A stretch of DNA of 64,000 nt from Budorcas taxicolor. Taxonomy: Eukaryota; Chordata; Mammalia; Artiodactyla; Bovidae. The DNA is taken from the NCBI RefSeq assembly GCF_023091745.1, contig NC_068922.1, forward strand, positions 34,080,501 through 34,144,500. The letters run 5' to 3'. This document shows positions 47,460 to 59,451 of this stretch, piece after piece. Numbering within the stretch: the stretch's first letter is position 1; each line of letters opens with the position of its first letter. Position numbers and translations under genes: made by a program. The notes below the pieces were generated by a model that was given only the letters and a program-made list of their open reading frames with translations, was not told the DNA's origin and ran no database searches.

Positions 47460-48810
47460 TGACAGCTATTTTAAGGTGTTACTGGCATATAAAAATTTCA
47501 CATATTTAAAATGCAGTGTGATGCAGTTTGCTGTATGTAAGTAATACCTGTGACACTGTCACCACAATCGAGATAATGAATATGTTGTTCATCCTAATGG
47601 GTGGATATATGTTCCTCATGCCCAAGTAAGTACTTCATTCCAACCCCCCCTTGTCTCCTTGCCCTCAGGCAACTATTAATCAGCTTTTTGTCACTATAAT
47701 ATGCATTTTCTAAAAGTTTATAAAACTAAGGTCACAAAACATATACCTTCTTTTATCTGTCTTCTTTCACACAGCATGATGTTTTTGCAGATTCATCCAT
47801 ACTGTAGTGCAGATCAGTAATTTATCCCTTTACATTGCCAAGAAGTGTTACATTGAATGGATATATCACAGTTTGTTTAAACTCTCACCTGTTGTTGAAC
47901 ATTTGGATTGCTTCTGGTTTGGGGCTACTATAAATAAAGCTGCTGTGAACATTCTTTGTGAACATGATCTTTTTTTCTCTTGAATAAGTACGAAGGGATT
48001 GACTGAATAATATAGTAGGTGTATCTTTATCTTGTGAAGAAAATGCCCGACTTTCTTCTAAGTAATTGTTCCGTTTTACATTACCACCAGCAGGGTATAA
48101 GACTTGCACTTCCTCTTCATTCTTGGCAGCACTTGGTATAGTCTTCAAAAATTTTTTAGCCATTCTAATAGGTGTGTGAGTGTATCTATTTGTGGTTTTA
48201 ATTTACCTTTCTTTAATAACTAATGATGTTGAGCATCTTTTTATGTCCTTATTTGCAAGCCATATCTTTTTTTTTGGTGAAATATTTCTTTAGATCTTTT
48301 GCTTGTCTTTTAAATTGCATGTTTGTTTTCTTATTATTAAGCTTTGAGAGTACTTTATTCTGGATATAAGGTCTTTCTATATGTATTATTTACAGTCATT
48401 TTTCTCCCACTCTGTGACTTGTTTTTTCCTTCTCTTAATAGTGTTTTTTAAAGAGCAGAAGTCTTTAATTTTGGAGTCTACTTATTAGTTAGCTTTTCTA
48501 TGGATTATGCTTTAGATGTCCTATATAAGATATCTTTGCATGATAAATAACCAGAGTGCTTTAGAAGTTTTGTAGTTTTAGGTTTTACATTCAGATATGT
48601 GATGCCCTTTGGATTTATATGTGGAGTGAGGTATGTCTCACAGTGTTGTTGTCATTTTTTGCATATGGATGTCCAGTAGTTCAAGTACATTTGTTAAAGT
48701 GACTCTTTTTCCTGTGTTGATTTCCCTCTGCACCTTTAAGAAAAATCAGTCAGCCATATATGTGTGTGTTTATTTCTGAACTCTGTATTCTGTTCCATTG
48801 ATCTATTTGT

Positions 48811-48892
48811 TTTTTTTAATATAAATTTATTTTTTTAATTGGAGGCTAATTACTTTACAATATTGTATTGGTTTTGCCATACATCAACATGA
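48811..48892 (-). mobile_element. Short ruminant L1 3' end inside old L1
   Basis: T-rich start then ttggaggctaattactttac..ccatacatcaacatgaa. The old L1 reads across it (gatctatttg / tttatctttaaac). Confidence 0.88.
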
Positions 48893-49595
48893 ATTTATCT
48901 TTAAACTGTCATCATACTTTTGGCTTTATAATAATCTTGAAATTAGAGTATTATTTTCTGTCCACTTTTGTCTTATTTTTAAAAATGATTTTGGCTACCT
49001 AAGTTCTTTGCATTTCCATGTGAATTTCTATACAGTGTCTGTTGGTATTTTTATTAAGCTTATATTGAATCTGTAACACCTGTTTGCAGAGAATTACCAC
49101 TTTAACAATATTGAGTCTTCTGACCTATGAACATGGTATATATCTCTCCATTCACTTAGGTCTTTAAAAATTTCTCATATCATTGTTTTGTAGTTTTCAG
49201 TATTTTACATCTTTTTGTTAGATTTACCCTTAGTTGTTTCATATCTTTGATGTCATTACAAATAGTATTTAAAATTTTATTTTCTGTTTTATTGTTTCAG
49301 GTTCTGATTGTTACTTGTATATGAAATGTAATTGATTTTTGTATATTGGTCTTGTATTCTTTAAGCTTGTTAAACTCAGTTATTTTTATAGATTCCATTG
49401 AATTTTCTACATAGACAGTCATTCCATCTGCAAATAAAGACTGTTTTATGTCTTGTTTTTCAGTATGGATGCATTTTATTCATTTTCGCTTTATTGCACT
49501 GGCTGGAACTTCCAATGCAATATTGAATCAACATTGTAATAGTAGATATCCTTCTCTTGTTTGTAAATTTAGAGGGAAAGCATTCAGTTCTTTTC

Positions 49596-52250
49596 TTTTT
49601 TTTAAATTTAAATTTATTTATTTTAATTGGAGGCTAATTACTTTACAATATTGTATTGATTTTGCCATAGATCAACATGAATCCACCATGGGTGTACACG
49701 TGTTCCCAATCCTGAACCCCCCTCCCACCTCCCTCCCCATACCATCCCTCTGGGTCATCCCAGTGCACCAGCCCCAAGCATCCTGTATCCTGCATCGAAC
49801 CTAGACTGGCGATTCGTTTCTTCTATGGTATTATACATGTTTCAATGCCATTCTCCCAAATCATCCCACCCTCTCCCTCTCCCACAGAGTCCAAAAGACT
49901 GTTCTATACATCTGTGTCTCTTTTGCTGTCTCGCATACAGGGTTATCGTTACCATCTTTCTAAATTCCATATATATGCGTTAGTATACTGTATTGGTGTT
50001 TTTCTTTCTGGCTCACTTCACTCTGGATAATAGGCTCCAGTTTCATCCACCTCATTAGAACTGATGCAAATGTATTATTTTTAATGGCTGAGTAATACTC
50101 CGTTGTGTATATGTACCACAGCTTTCTTATCCATTCATCTGCTGATGGACATCTAGGTTGCTTCCATGTCCTGGCTATTATAAACAGTGCTGAGATGAAC
50201 ACTGGGGTACACGGGTCTCTTTCAAATCTGGTTTCCTCGGTGTGTATGCCCAATAGTGGGCTTGCTGGGTCATAAGGCAGTTCTATTTCCAGTTTTTTAA
50301 GGAATCTCCACACTGTTCTCCATAGTGGCTGAACTAGTTTGCATTCCCACCAACAGTGTAAGAGGGTTCCCTTTTCTCCACAGCCTCTCCAGCATTTATT
50401 GCTTGTAGACTTTTGGATTGCAGCCATTCTGACTGGCATGAAATGGTACCTCATTGTGGTTTTGATTTGCATTTCTCTGATAATGAGTGATGTTGAGCAT
50501 CTTTTCATGTGTTGTTAGCCATCTGTATGTCTTCTTTGGAGAAATGTCTGTTTAGTTCTTTGGCCCATTTTTTGATTGGGTCGTTTATTTTTCTGGAATT
50601 GAGCTGCAGGAGTTGCTTGTATATTTTTGAGGTTAGTTCTTTGTCAGTTGCTTCATTTGCTATTATTTTCTCCCATTCTGAAGGCTGTCTTTTCACCTTG
50701 CTTATAGTTTCCTTTGTTGTGCAGAAGCTTTTAATTTTAATTATGTCCCATTTGTTTATTTTTGCTTTTATTTCTAATATTCTGGAATATAGGATACTGC
50801 TGTGATTTATGTCAGAGAGTGTTTTGCCTATGTTCTCCTCTAGGAGTTTTATAGTTTCTGGTCTTAACGTTTACATCTTTAATCCATTTTGAGTTTATTT
50901 TTGTGTATGGTGTTAGAAAGTGTTCTAGTTTCATTCTTTTATAAGTGGTTGACCAGTTTTCCCAGCACCACTTGTTAAAGAGATTGTCTTTAATCCATTG
51001 TATATTCTTGCCTCCTTTGTTGAAGATAAGGTGTCCATAGGTGCGTGGATTTATCTCTGGGCTTTCTATTTTGTTCCATTGATCTATATTTCTGTCTTTG
51101 TGCCAGTACCATACTGTCTTGATGACTGGCTTTGTAGTAGAGCCTGAAGTCAGGCAGGTTGATTCTTCCAGTTCCATTCTTCTTTCTCAAGATTGCTTTG
51201 GCTATTTGAGGTTTTTTGTATTTCCATACAAATTGTGAAATTATTTGTTCTAGCTCTGTGAAAAATACCGTTGGTAGCTTGATAGGGATTGCATTGCATC
51301 TATAGATTGCTTTGGGTAGTATACTCATTTTCACTATATTGATTCTTCCAATCCATGAACATGGTATATTTCTTCATCTATTAGTGTCCTCTTTGACTTC
51401 TTTCCCCAGTGTTTTATAGTTTTCTATATATAGGTCTTTAGTTTCTTTAGGTAGATATATTCCTAAGTATTTTATTCTTTTCGTTGCAATGGTGAATGGA
51501 ATTGTTGCCTTAATTTCTTTTTCTATTTTCTCATTATTAGGGTATAGGAATGCAAGGGATTTCTGTGTGTTGATTTTATATACTGCAATTTTACTATATT
51601 CATTGATTAGCTCTAGTAATTTTCTGGTGGAGTCTTTAGGGTTTTCTATGTAGAGGATCATGTCATCTGCAAACAGTGAGAGTTTTGCTTCTTCTTTTCC
51701 AATTTGGATTCCTTTTATTTCTTTTTCTGCTCTGATTGCTGTGGCCAAAACTTGAACTATGTTGAATAGTAGTGGTGAGAGTGGGCACCCTTGTCTTGTT
51801 CCTGACTTTAGGGGAAATGCTTTCAATTTTTCACCATTGAGGATAATGTTTGCTGTGGGTTTGTCATATATAGCTTTTATTATGTTGAGGTATGTTCCTT
51901 CTATTCCTGCTTTCTGGAGAGTTTTTATCATAAATGGAAGTTAAATTTTGTCAAAGGCTTTCCCTGCATCTATTGAGATAATCATATGGCTTTTATTTTT
52001 CAATTTGTTAATGTGGTGTATTACATTGATTTGTGGATATTGAGGAATCCTTGCATACCTGAGATAAAGCCCATGTGGTCATGGTGTATGATCTTTGTAA
52101 TGTGTTGTTGGATTCTGATTGCTAGAATTTTGTTAAGCATTTTTGCATCTATGTTCATCAGTGATATTGGCCTGTAGTTTTCTCTTTTTGTGGCATCTTT
52201 GTCAGGTTTTGGTATTAGGGTGATGGTGGCCTCATAGAATGAGTTTGGAA
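49596..52250 (-). mobile_element. Younger ruminant L1, 5'-truncated, inside old L1
   Basis: T-run, ruminant L1 3' UTR (49,605-49,830) and then ORF2 in antisense. The RT block (51,374-51,931) shows GTRQGCPLSPLLF at residues 44-56 and the catalytic FADD at 87-90. The C-terminal block (49,960-50,508) keeps the L1 cysteine motif C-x3-C-x7-H-x4-C (residues 39-56) and ends in SILTHIYGI and a stop. Frames are broken in at least four places between 50,500 and 52,020. The endonuclease, ORF1 and 5' UTR are missing, so it cannot mobilise. No clean target duplication found. Confidence 0.93.
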
Positions 52251-53261
52251 GTCTGTTTGGCATGATACTAGCTGTAGATTTTTCATAGATATCCTTTTAC
52301 CAAGTTGACGAAGTTTCTTTCTATTCTTATTTTTCTAAATGATCATTTTTTAAGGAATGGATGTTGGATTTTGTCACATGTGTTTTCTGCATCTATTGAT
52401 ATGATCATACAGTTTTCCTTTTTTCACTTCACAAATACAGTGAATTACATTGATTTTGATTAAAATCAAATTTACATTGATTAAACAAGCATGCATTCCC
52501 AGGATAACCTTACATGGTCAAGGTGTGTCATATTGTTGGATTTGATTTGCTAACATCTTACAATTTTTGCATTTATGTTAAGGAGAGATTTTGGTCTGGA
52601 GGTTTCTTTCTTTCTTATGGTTTTTTGTCTGATTTTGGTGTCTGGATAATGCTGGCTCATGGAATTAGGTAGTTATAATTCCCTCTTTTTCAGTTTTCCA
52701 AAAGAATTTGCTTATAATTGGTATTATTTCTTCCTTAAATATTTGTTAGAATTCTCCAAAGAAACTTTCTAGACCTAGAGTTCTTTTTTTTTTTTTTTTT
52801 TTTTTTGCTAGTTAATTGCTTTATTGGTTACATGTATAAGAAATGATAGGATAAAATGCTGCATCTCTTATTTAAATTGATCAGTTTACAGAATATGTAG
52901 AAAATAATATTTTTATATTTTAATGCTTTCATGTAGAGGATAAGAGTACTAAATTTTCTACAGTGGAAACAAAATCAGTCATTATTGAAAGGAAGTCTCA
53001 TTCCACATAATTAATTTTAATCACAAGGGGAGACAGAGAGGATACAGAATGCTGTCATTAAATAAATGACAATACTGTAGTAGGTTCCAAACTCAAAGAT
53101 GTCTTCAATATTCTGAACCATCATTCAATTACATGATACACTAGCAATATTAAAAAGTAACATAATTATTCTTGTGTTTATTTTGTCTCAGAACCAAATT
53201 CTATTTGAGAAAAAGAAAGTTGATAACTAGAATTTGGGCTGAGAGTTCAGAATATCCCTAT

Positions 53262-53513
53262 TTTTTTGTTGTTGTTTATTTGCTAAGTTGTGTCTAACAC
53301 TTTTGTGACTTGTATTGGGGTTACCTTGGTGGCTCAGCAATAAAGAGCCTGTCTGCAATGCAGGAGATGCAGGCTCCATCCCTGGGTCGGGAAGATCCCT
53401 TGGAGAAGGAAATGACAACCCACACCAGTACTCTTGCTTGGGAAATACCCTGGACAGGGGAGTCTGGTGGGCTTCAGTCCATGGAGTCTAAAAGTTGGAT
53501 GGACACTCTTGGT
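53262..53513 (+). mobile_element. Bov-tA SINE preceded by an inverted Bov-tA tail
   Basis: 53,262-53,310 is an antisense Bov-A tail (ttgctaagttgtgtctaaca). 53,315-53,513 is a sense Bov-tA (ggggttaccttggtggctca onwards). The two are head-to-tail inverted. Confidence 0.88.
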
Positions 53514-53652
53514 GAATAAACTACAACATCCCTTTATTGGGTCAGGAATTAGAGCAGATATTTTGTATTATGATGCCTTCTAAATTAAATATTCTACAAT
53601 TGTGTCTTTTTTTTTTTGCTGAATATCTCAGTGTATAATTATAAATCAGGGG

Positions 53653-53893
53653 TTATATCATTTGTTTGTGTTCAGTTGCTCAGTTGTGTCCAGTTCTTGG
53701 TGACCCCATGAACTGTAGCCCTCTAGGCTCCTCTGTCCATGGAATTCTCCAGGGAAGAATGCTGGAGTGGGTTGCCATTTCCTACTCCAGGGGATGTTCC
53801 CAACCCAGGGATCGAACCTGCATCTCCTGCACCTCCTGCGTTAGTATGTGGATTCTCTATCACTGAACAATCTGTGCCTTCCTTATATCATTT
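53653..53893 (-). mobile_element. Bov-tA SINE
   Basis: The element is at 53,664-53,882 with the target duplication ttatatcattt (53,653-53,663, 53,883-53,893). The head is diverged. Confidence 0.94.
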
Positions 53894-54620
53894 ACATAAT
53901 TCTTTTCCAGATGTAACTCTCAAATTAGGTTTGATGAAGCAGTGAGTATTCTTGAGTTATTCATGAAACAACATAACCTAAAAATAATTTTCTTCAAATA
54001 AACTTGCCATTATTGAATTATAATAGTAAGAACATTTGTATCATCATAGAATGTGCTTCATTCTTCTAACCAAAATATAAACATATTGTGAATCTGTGAG
54101 TTACAATTTTTATTGGTTTTCTTTGCCTTATTTCCTTCCTGCAAAATAAGCTAGAAATTAAAGAGTATTTCTAAGTAAAAATTGCTTATGAAAAGAAATT
54201 GTACTTTATCTAATTCATCAGCAGCTTGTCTTTCACCTCTTTAGAACTGAAATAACCTTAAAACATGTATTTGCTTTATAATGAGTAGATGGCAAATACA
54301 AAAATTTGAGCAGCATTGTAGGTGGTAACCTTTTTAGTTTCTAAAAGTAAAGTAGATACAAAATGTCTAATAATTTGCCACTTTATGTCAACTGCATTGT
54401 AATAGACCTAGAGTTCTTTGACGGGTGATTTTAACTAAAAATTCTATTTCTTTGAAAATACAGGGCTCACTTTTTGAATGAGCTTTGGTAGCTTGTGTCT
54501 TTCAGAATAATTATTCATTTTATTTAAATTATCAAATGTATTGCCAGGTATTTTTAAATAGCAGTGATATCTGTAGTGGTGTCACCTCTCTCATTTAAAG
54601 GGTTATATTTTTAAAAAATT

Positions 54621-56225
54621 TGAGTATTAAGACAAAAACCTTATATGCCTACCATGAAGTTCCCGTTTCTAGTATCAAAATATTCCTTTCTGTGTATAGA
54701 TCTATATTCTAATCAGGTATCCTATTCCTTCTGCTTAAAAGATATTGTTTTACATTCCTTGTAGTTTGGGTGGGCTCATAGTGAGTTCCTTTAGCTTCTG
54801 TATGAACAAAAATGACTTTGTTTCTCTTTTATTTTTGAAAGATATGTTCTATGAACATAGAATTCTAGATTACAGATTTTTTTTTCTTTCAGTACTTTAA
54901 ACATGCTGCTCCACTTGTCCTCTCAGTTGCATCATCTCACTTTAAATTTTTCCTTTTTTCACTAGTTTTGGACAATTTGGTCATAATATGCATTGGTGTA
55001 GTTTTCATGTTTCTTGTGCTTTAGGGTTTGTTTCTTTGGTGTTTTTATTTTTTTAGCTTTTTGGATATATTTATAGCTTTATTCAAATTTGGAAGTTTCT
55101 GCCACTATTTTTTAAAAAATAATTTTTTTGATTTTCCATGTCTTTCTTCTCCAGTTACTGGATCTATTAGGTGGCTTAAAGTTGTCCTAGAGTGCAAATG
55201 ATGATCTGTCCTGATGATCTGGTTTGTTTTTGTTTTTTCTTTTCACTCCTTTCTTCCTGAGTTTCATTTTGGACAGTCTCAAATTTCTATGCCTACAAGT
55301 TTTCCAATATTTTTCTTCCAACACTTCTAATATGCTGATAATCCTATCCAGTGTACTTTTTAATTTTATGTATTGTAGTTTACATCTCTGGAAACTTTAT
55401 TTGGGTCATTTTTATATCTTTCCTGTTCATACTTAAATTTTTGAACATATAAAATACAGGTTATACACTTAATGTCCTTGTCTGCTAATTCTAACATCTA
55501 TGTCAGATCAGGATCAGTCATTATTTTTTTCTCTGAAACTTGCATTTTTCTACCTCTTTGATAATTCTTTGTCAGCTGTCAAAATTCATGTCAGCTGAAT
55601 TTTACTTTGTTGGATGATGGATATTTTTGTCTTTCTATAAATATTTTTGAGCTTTGTTCTTAATACACAGCTAGAACACTTAGAAATAGCTTGATCTTTT
55701 TCTGTCTCTCTTTAAGATGTTTTGTAAAACCAAAGAAATGCTTGATATAGGGTCAATTATTCGCCCTTACTAAAGCAGGATTCTTCTTCATACTCTACCC
55801 AGTGTCCCACGATTTAGGAGATTTTCCAGTCTGACTGGGAAGAGCAGGTGATATACCTGTTCTTCCATGAGTGTTGGGCACTTTGGATCTTTCCTGGCCT
55901 CAGGTAGTTTCCTCCATGGTATATACTGATAGGTGCACAAGTGAATACCTGATAAGGACCCTCTTCATTCCTTTCTTTCCTTCTCTCTCCAGCTCTTTTC
56001 CTCATTACTCTGGACATTTCCATCAATGTTCTCCTTTCCTGTAATGTGGGTGACAGAAAATAAATGTTTTCTCTCTTCCAAAGATCAGTCTTTGTGACTT
56101 GAGGTTCACTGTTTTGAAATATTATTTCATGTATTTTGTCTGTGTCTTGATTCTTTCAGGAAGGAGGGAAAATCTGGCCTCTGTTATTCAGTCTTGGCTG
56201 GAAGTAGAAGTCATGCCCTTTTATT
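54621..56225 (-). mobile_element. Old L1-associated repeat
   Basis: Antisense order: agaattctagattacag, ctttcagtactttaaacatg, ttggtgtagttttcatgttt, tgtccttgtctgctaattct, tctacccagtgtcccacga, gcctctgttattcagtcttg. This is a widespread old L1M-linked sequence. Whether it is the 5' part of the same L1 as 47,460-54,620 or a separate element is not decided. Confidence 0.6.
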
Positions 56226-57356
56226 TTACCTAGTTTTCTACTTTAAAAACATTTAAAATTTTCAATGGAAAAATTCATCAGTCTCTACCTTAATGGCTTT
56301 GTCTTTGGCACCATACTTAGAAACATGGCAGTGTTTGAAGTGTGCAAAAAATATTTACCTGTATTTTTCCAAAGACTTTGTCTTATTTATATATACATTT
56401 GTATAGCTTATTAATATGGAACCCACATTCTAGATAATTTGGAAAATATTTAAAATGGAAGGAAAAACAACTCTAATTACATCACCAAAACAAAAGAAAT
56501 ATACATATTAGCGTATTTCCTGTCATGCATTTTTCTGTGCCTTTGTTTTTAGCTGTAATCCTAGTGTGTCGGTCATTTGGTGTGTTCACCCAGTATATTA
56601 TATCATCAGTATTTACCATGCTGCTGCATAATCTTCAAAATTGCATTTTAATGACTGAATTATGTTTCATCAAATGATTATATTGTAGTTATACTTCCTT
56701 TACCTACATTGTTAAACATTTTAGTTATTCTTAAACAGAACCTAAAATATAATTATCAGGCAGGACATATTTAGGGAAACTCAGCTTTGCCTACTTGCAC
56801 ATTTCCCTGACACCACGAGGGCAGGGAGGCAGGTACAGTTCACTCTCAATGTGTCACATTACTCACTCTCCAAGCCTACACCTGAGGAGTCAGTAAAATC
56901 CTGTGTCTATGAGAAAGGAATACAACTTTAATTCCTAATAGTTCAGCCCATTTCTTATTACTCATATAGGTATAAATAAAAAGACTTTTTGTTTTTTAAA
57001 AAAAAGCTTGTAATTTATGTTTTTGTACATTTTAACATGGCATCTCAGTTCTTTCCTAATTCTTACTTGTCTTGGTTAATTTTAGGACAGCTGTTATTCA
57101 AGTCAACAACATCATAATGCAGAGTTCATTTTCAGTACCACCAAAAGATCAAGGTAAGATAAGCCATGCCAGGGAAAATGGTAATGTGTATGTTGTAAGG
57201 GGTTTTAATTGATACGTTTAATGTCACTGCCTACTAACCAAAGGGTGACTTATTTCTGGAACTAAGAACAAGAATTCTAATTATATATGAAAGTTTATTT
57301 ATTTTGGTAAATTACTTGAGTGTCTATGGAACCATGGTTTATAAATGACACTTTTC
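56226..57356. other. Unassigned sequence around the exon candidate
   Basis: Outside 57,086-57,153 I recognise no gene or clear repeat. 56,380-56,720 may be very old LINE DNA. Confidence 0.35.
57086..57153 (+). other. Best exon candidate, unrecognised
   Basis: A long pyrimidine-rich tract (tttcctaattcttacttg..) and ttttag precede 68 nt, followed by a near-consensus donor (AAG then gtaaga). Two frames are open: one gives TAVIQVNNIIMQSSFSVPP(KDQ), the other DSCYSSQQHHNAEF.... The first contains an internal ATG at 57,117, so it could be a 5' UTR/start exon. No repeat overlaps it. The product is not recognised. A pseudo-exon is possible. Confidence 0.3.
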
Positions 57357-57376
57357 TTTTACTGGAGACTGATTTC

Positions 57377-57675
57377 CTAAGGAAATCAGTCCTGAATATT
57401 CATTGGAAGGACTCATGTTGAAGCTGAAACTCCAATACTTTGGCCACCTGATGTGAAGAACTGACTCATTGGAAAAGACCCTGATGCTGGAAAAGATTGA
57501 AAGCAGGAGGAGAAGGGGATGACAGAGGATGAGATGGTTGGATGGCATCACCAAGTCAATGGACATGAGTTTGAGTAAGCTCTAGGAGTTGGTGATGGAC
57601 AGGGAAGCCTGGCGTGCTGCAGTCCATGGGGTTGCAAAGGTTTGGACATTATTGAGCGACTGAACTGAACTGAAC
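57377..57675 (+). mobile_element. BovB LINE 3' fragment, copy 10
   Basis: From aaggaaatcagtcctgaata to the 3' end (gactgaactgaactgaa). tttactg occurs just outside both ends and may be the target duplication, leaving about 15 filler bases at the 5' junction. Broken by TGA and TAG changes. Confidence 0.93.
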
Positions 57676-57772
57676 CCCTTTACTGAGAGCAGGGTCATCT
57701 CATTCCACACAAAATTCACAGAGCCCAGGCCATCAGCCAGAAGGTGTCAGTGGATGTTAAATGAGGTTGCAT

Positions 57773-58115
57773 AGTATTGGCTTTAAAAAAAACTTTAGTA
57801 TTTGTAAAAAGTATTTTTAAAATATTTATTTATTTTTGGCTGCACTGGGTCTTTGTTGCTATGTGTGGGCTTTGTCTAGTTGCAGCAAATGGAGGCTACC
57901 CTGTAGTTGTAGTGCACGAGCTTCTCATTGTAGTAGCTTCTCTTGTTGTGGAGCATGGCCTCTAGGGCAAGGGCTCAGTAGTTGTGACCCACAGGCTTAG
58001 TTGCTCTGTAGTGTGTGTGATCTTCCCAGACCAAGGATCTAACTCATGTCCCCTACATTGACAGGTGGATTCTTAACCATTGGACCACCAGGGAAGCCCC
58101 AGAGTATTGGCTTTA
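57773..58115 (-). mobile_element. CHR-type SINE, long form
   Basis: The element is at 57,786-58,102 with a perfect 13-bp target duplication agtattggcttta (57,773-57,785, 58,103-58,115). Antisense modules ggctgcactgggtctttgtt, cttctcttgttgtggagcat and gaccaccagggaagcccc. Confidence 0.95.
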
Positions 58116-58535
58116 CCGAAGAGAAAGATGTATACAAGTATATATACATATATATTCATGCACACATGTGCACACACAACATACATATACAGAGAGGGTA
58201 TTTTCTTATTCATTTTTGACCTAGTTTTTCCTATATACCCATTTTAAAAAAGAAACATAAAAGAAACAAATTCCCCTCCATATAATTTTTTAAAATGAAA
58301 ATCGTGATTTCTTAATAAGAGCTCCTGGACCTTTTAGAAAAGTAGTTTATGGGTACAGATAATCATTTTTGAGTAAAGAGTAATTTAATTTTCCTCAGCA
58401 TGCGGAACAAACAAAGCCTAACCTTTAAGAGGGATTCCAAGTCTTTCCCTGGACAGAAGAGAAGTTCTGATATGTGTGCTAGAAAAAAAACTGCCTTTAA
58501 ATGATTCAGAATTGGGCTTTGCTTGTAGAAGATGT
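58116..58535. other. Unassigned sequence
   Basis: 58,130-58,195 is a mixed TA/CA-rich run; the rest is unassigned. Confidence 0.4.
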
Positions 58536-58737
58536 GGGCTTCCCTGGTGGCTCAGTGGTAAAGAATCTACCATGCAGGAGACGCAGGTTCGATTTCTGGG
58601 TCAGGAATATCCTCTAGAGAAGGAAGTGGCAACCCACTCCAGTATTCTTGCCTGGGAAATCCCATGGATGAGAAGCCTGGCAGGCTGTAGTCCATGGAGT
58701 CACAAAGAGTCAGACATGACTGAAGCAACTACACAGC
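58536..58737 (+). mobile_element. Bov-tA SINE
   Basis: Sense: gggcttccctggtggctcag to gactgaagcaactacac, with a small deletion in the middle of the head. Confidence 0.95.
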
Positions 58738-58864
58738 AACAACAGTGGAAGGTGTAACTGTTAGTGCATGGAAGGAATTTGCTTTAAAGAATCCTTAACT
58801 GGAGAAAACATTCTCTGCCAAAGTGAAAGGTAGTGTCATAGCTATAAAGAGTGTGAGATGTTTG

Positions 58865-59050
58865 AAAATCATGTCTGCCCCTGAATTGCATAACCTCAGA
58901 TACATCACTTGACCTTAACTTTCTCATCTATAAATCTATAAAATGAAGATAGTAAGTCCTACCCTCTAGGTGATGTGGAGATGAAAGGAGATAATATATG
59001 TAAATCACCCCAGACATTGCTCGCTGTAGAGCAGGCCCTTATGATATGAT
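58865..59050 (-). repeat. MIR SINE
   Basis: Antisense: catcacttgaccttaacttt, ctcatctataaatctataaaatg, gatgaaaggagataatatat. Confidence 0.65.
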
Positions 59051-59212
59051 GGTGGCTCTTGTTCTTAATGGTGGTTATTAATATCCAAGCACCCTCCGCC
59101 TGTAGAGTCTGATGCAGTGAGATGGGCAGAGCTCCCTCCTGCTTGGGGTGGGTGCCTTGTTGCCTTCAGAGGCCGAATGTGACCCTGAATTAAATTTAAT
59201 ATATGAATGCTT

Positions 59213-59451
59213 AAAGCTATTTCAGGCTTCCCAGGTGGCTCAGCGATAAACAATCGGCCTGCAGTGCAGGAGCTGCAGAAGATGCAGGTTCGATACCTGG
59301 GTCAGGAAGATCACCTTGAGAAGGGCATGGCAACCCACTCCAGTATTCTTGCCTGGAGAATCCCAGGAGCCTGGTAGGCTACAGTCCGTGGGGTTGCAAA
59401 AAATCGAACATGACCGAGCAACCTAGCACATATGCATGAAAAGCCATTTCA
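59213..59451 (+). mobile_element. Bov-tA SINE
   Basis: The element is at 59,225-59,439 with the target duplication aaagc(t/c)atttca (59,213-59,224, 59,440-59,451). Confidence 0.95.

Larger units (their letters stand above)
52770..54419 (-). pseudogene. Retrocopy of an unidentified mRNA 3' end
   Basis: A perfect 17-bp direct repeat tagacctagagttcttt (52,770-52,786, 54,403-54,419) flanks the insert. The left end is a 23-base T-run (52,784-52,806), the complement of a poly(A) tail. An AATAAA signal (52,825-52,820 on the minus strand) lies 13 nt before the tail. The insert is therefore a reverse-transcribed polyadenylated RNA. No coding frame or known repeat is visible outside its SINEs, so it is probably a 3' UTR or non-coding RNA; source gene not identified. 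It carries two Bov-tA copies and a SINE tail. About 1.1 kb remain without them. Confidence 0.88.
47460..54620 (-). mobile_element. Old L1 (L1M-type), split by three insertions
   Basis: Antisense pieces in L1 order: 3' UTR and ORF2 end (47,460-48,810), ORF2 (48,893-49,595), RT region (about 52,250-52,769) and upstream ORF2 (54,420-54,620). They are separated by a short L1 tail, a younger L1 and a retrocopy. Landmarks: aaataaagctgctgtgaaca, gacctatgaacatggtatat, gggaaagcattcagtt, then ctgtagatttttcatagata on the far side. Ages inferred from nesting. Confidence 0.85.

Noticed and set aside
50509..50805. 98-codon plus-strand frame in the L1
   Set aside because: It is the antisense shadow of L1 ORF2; the minus strand encodes recognisable ORF2.
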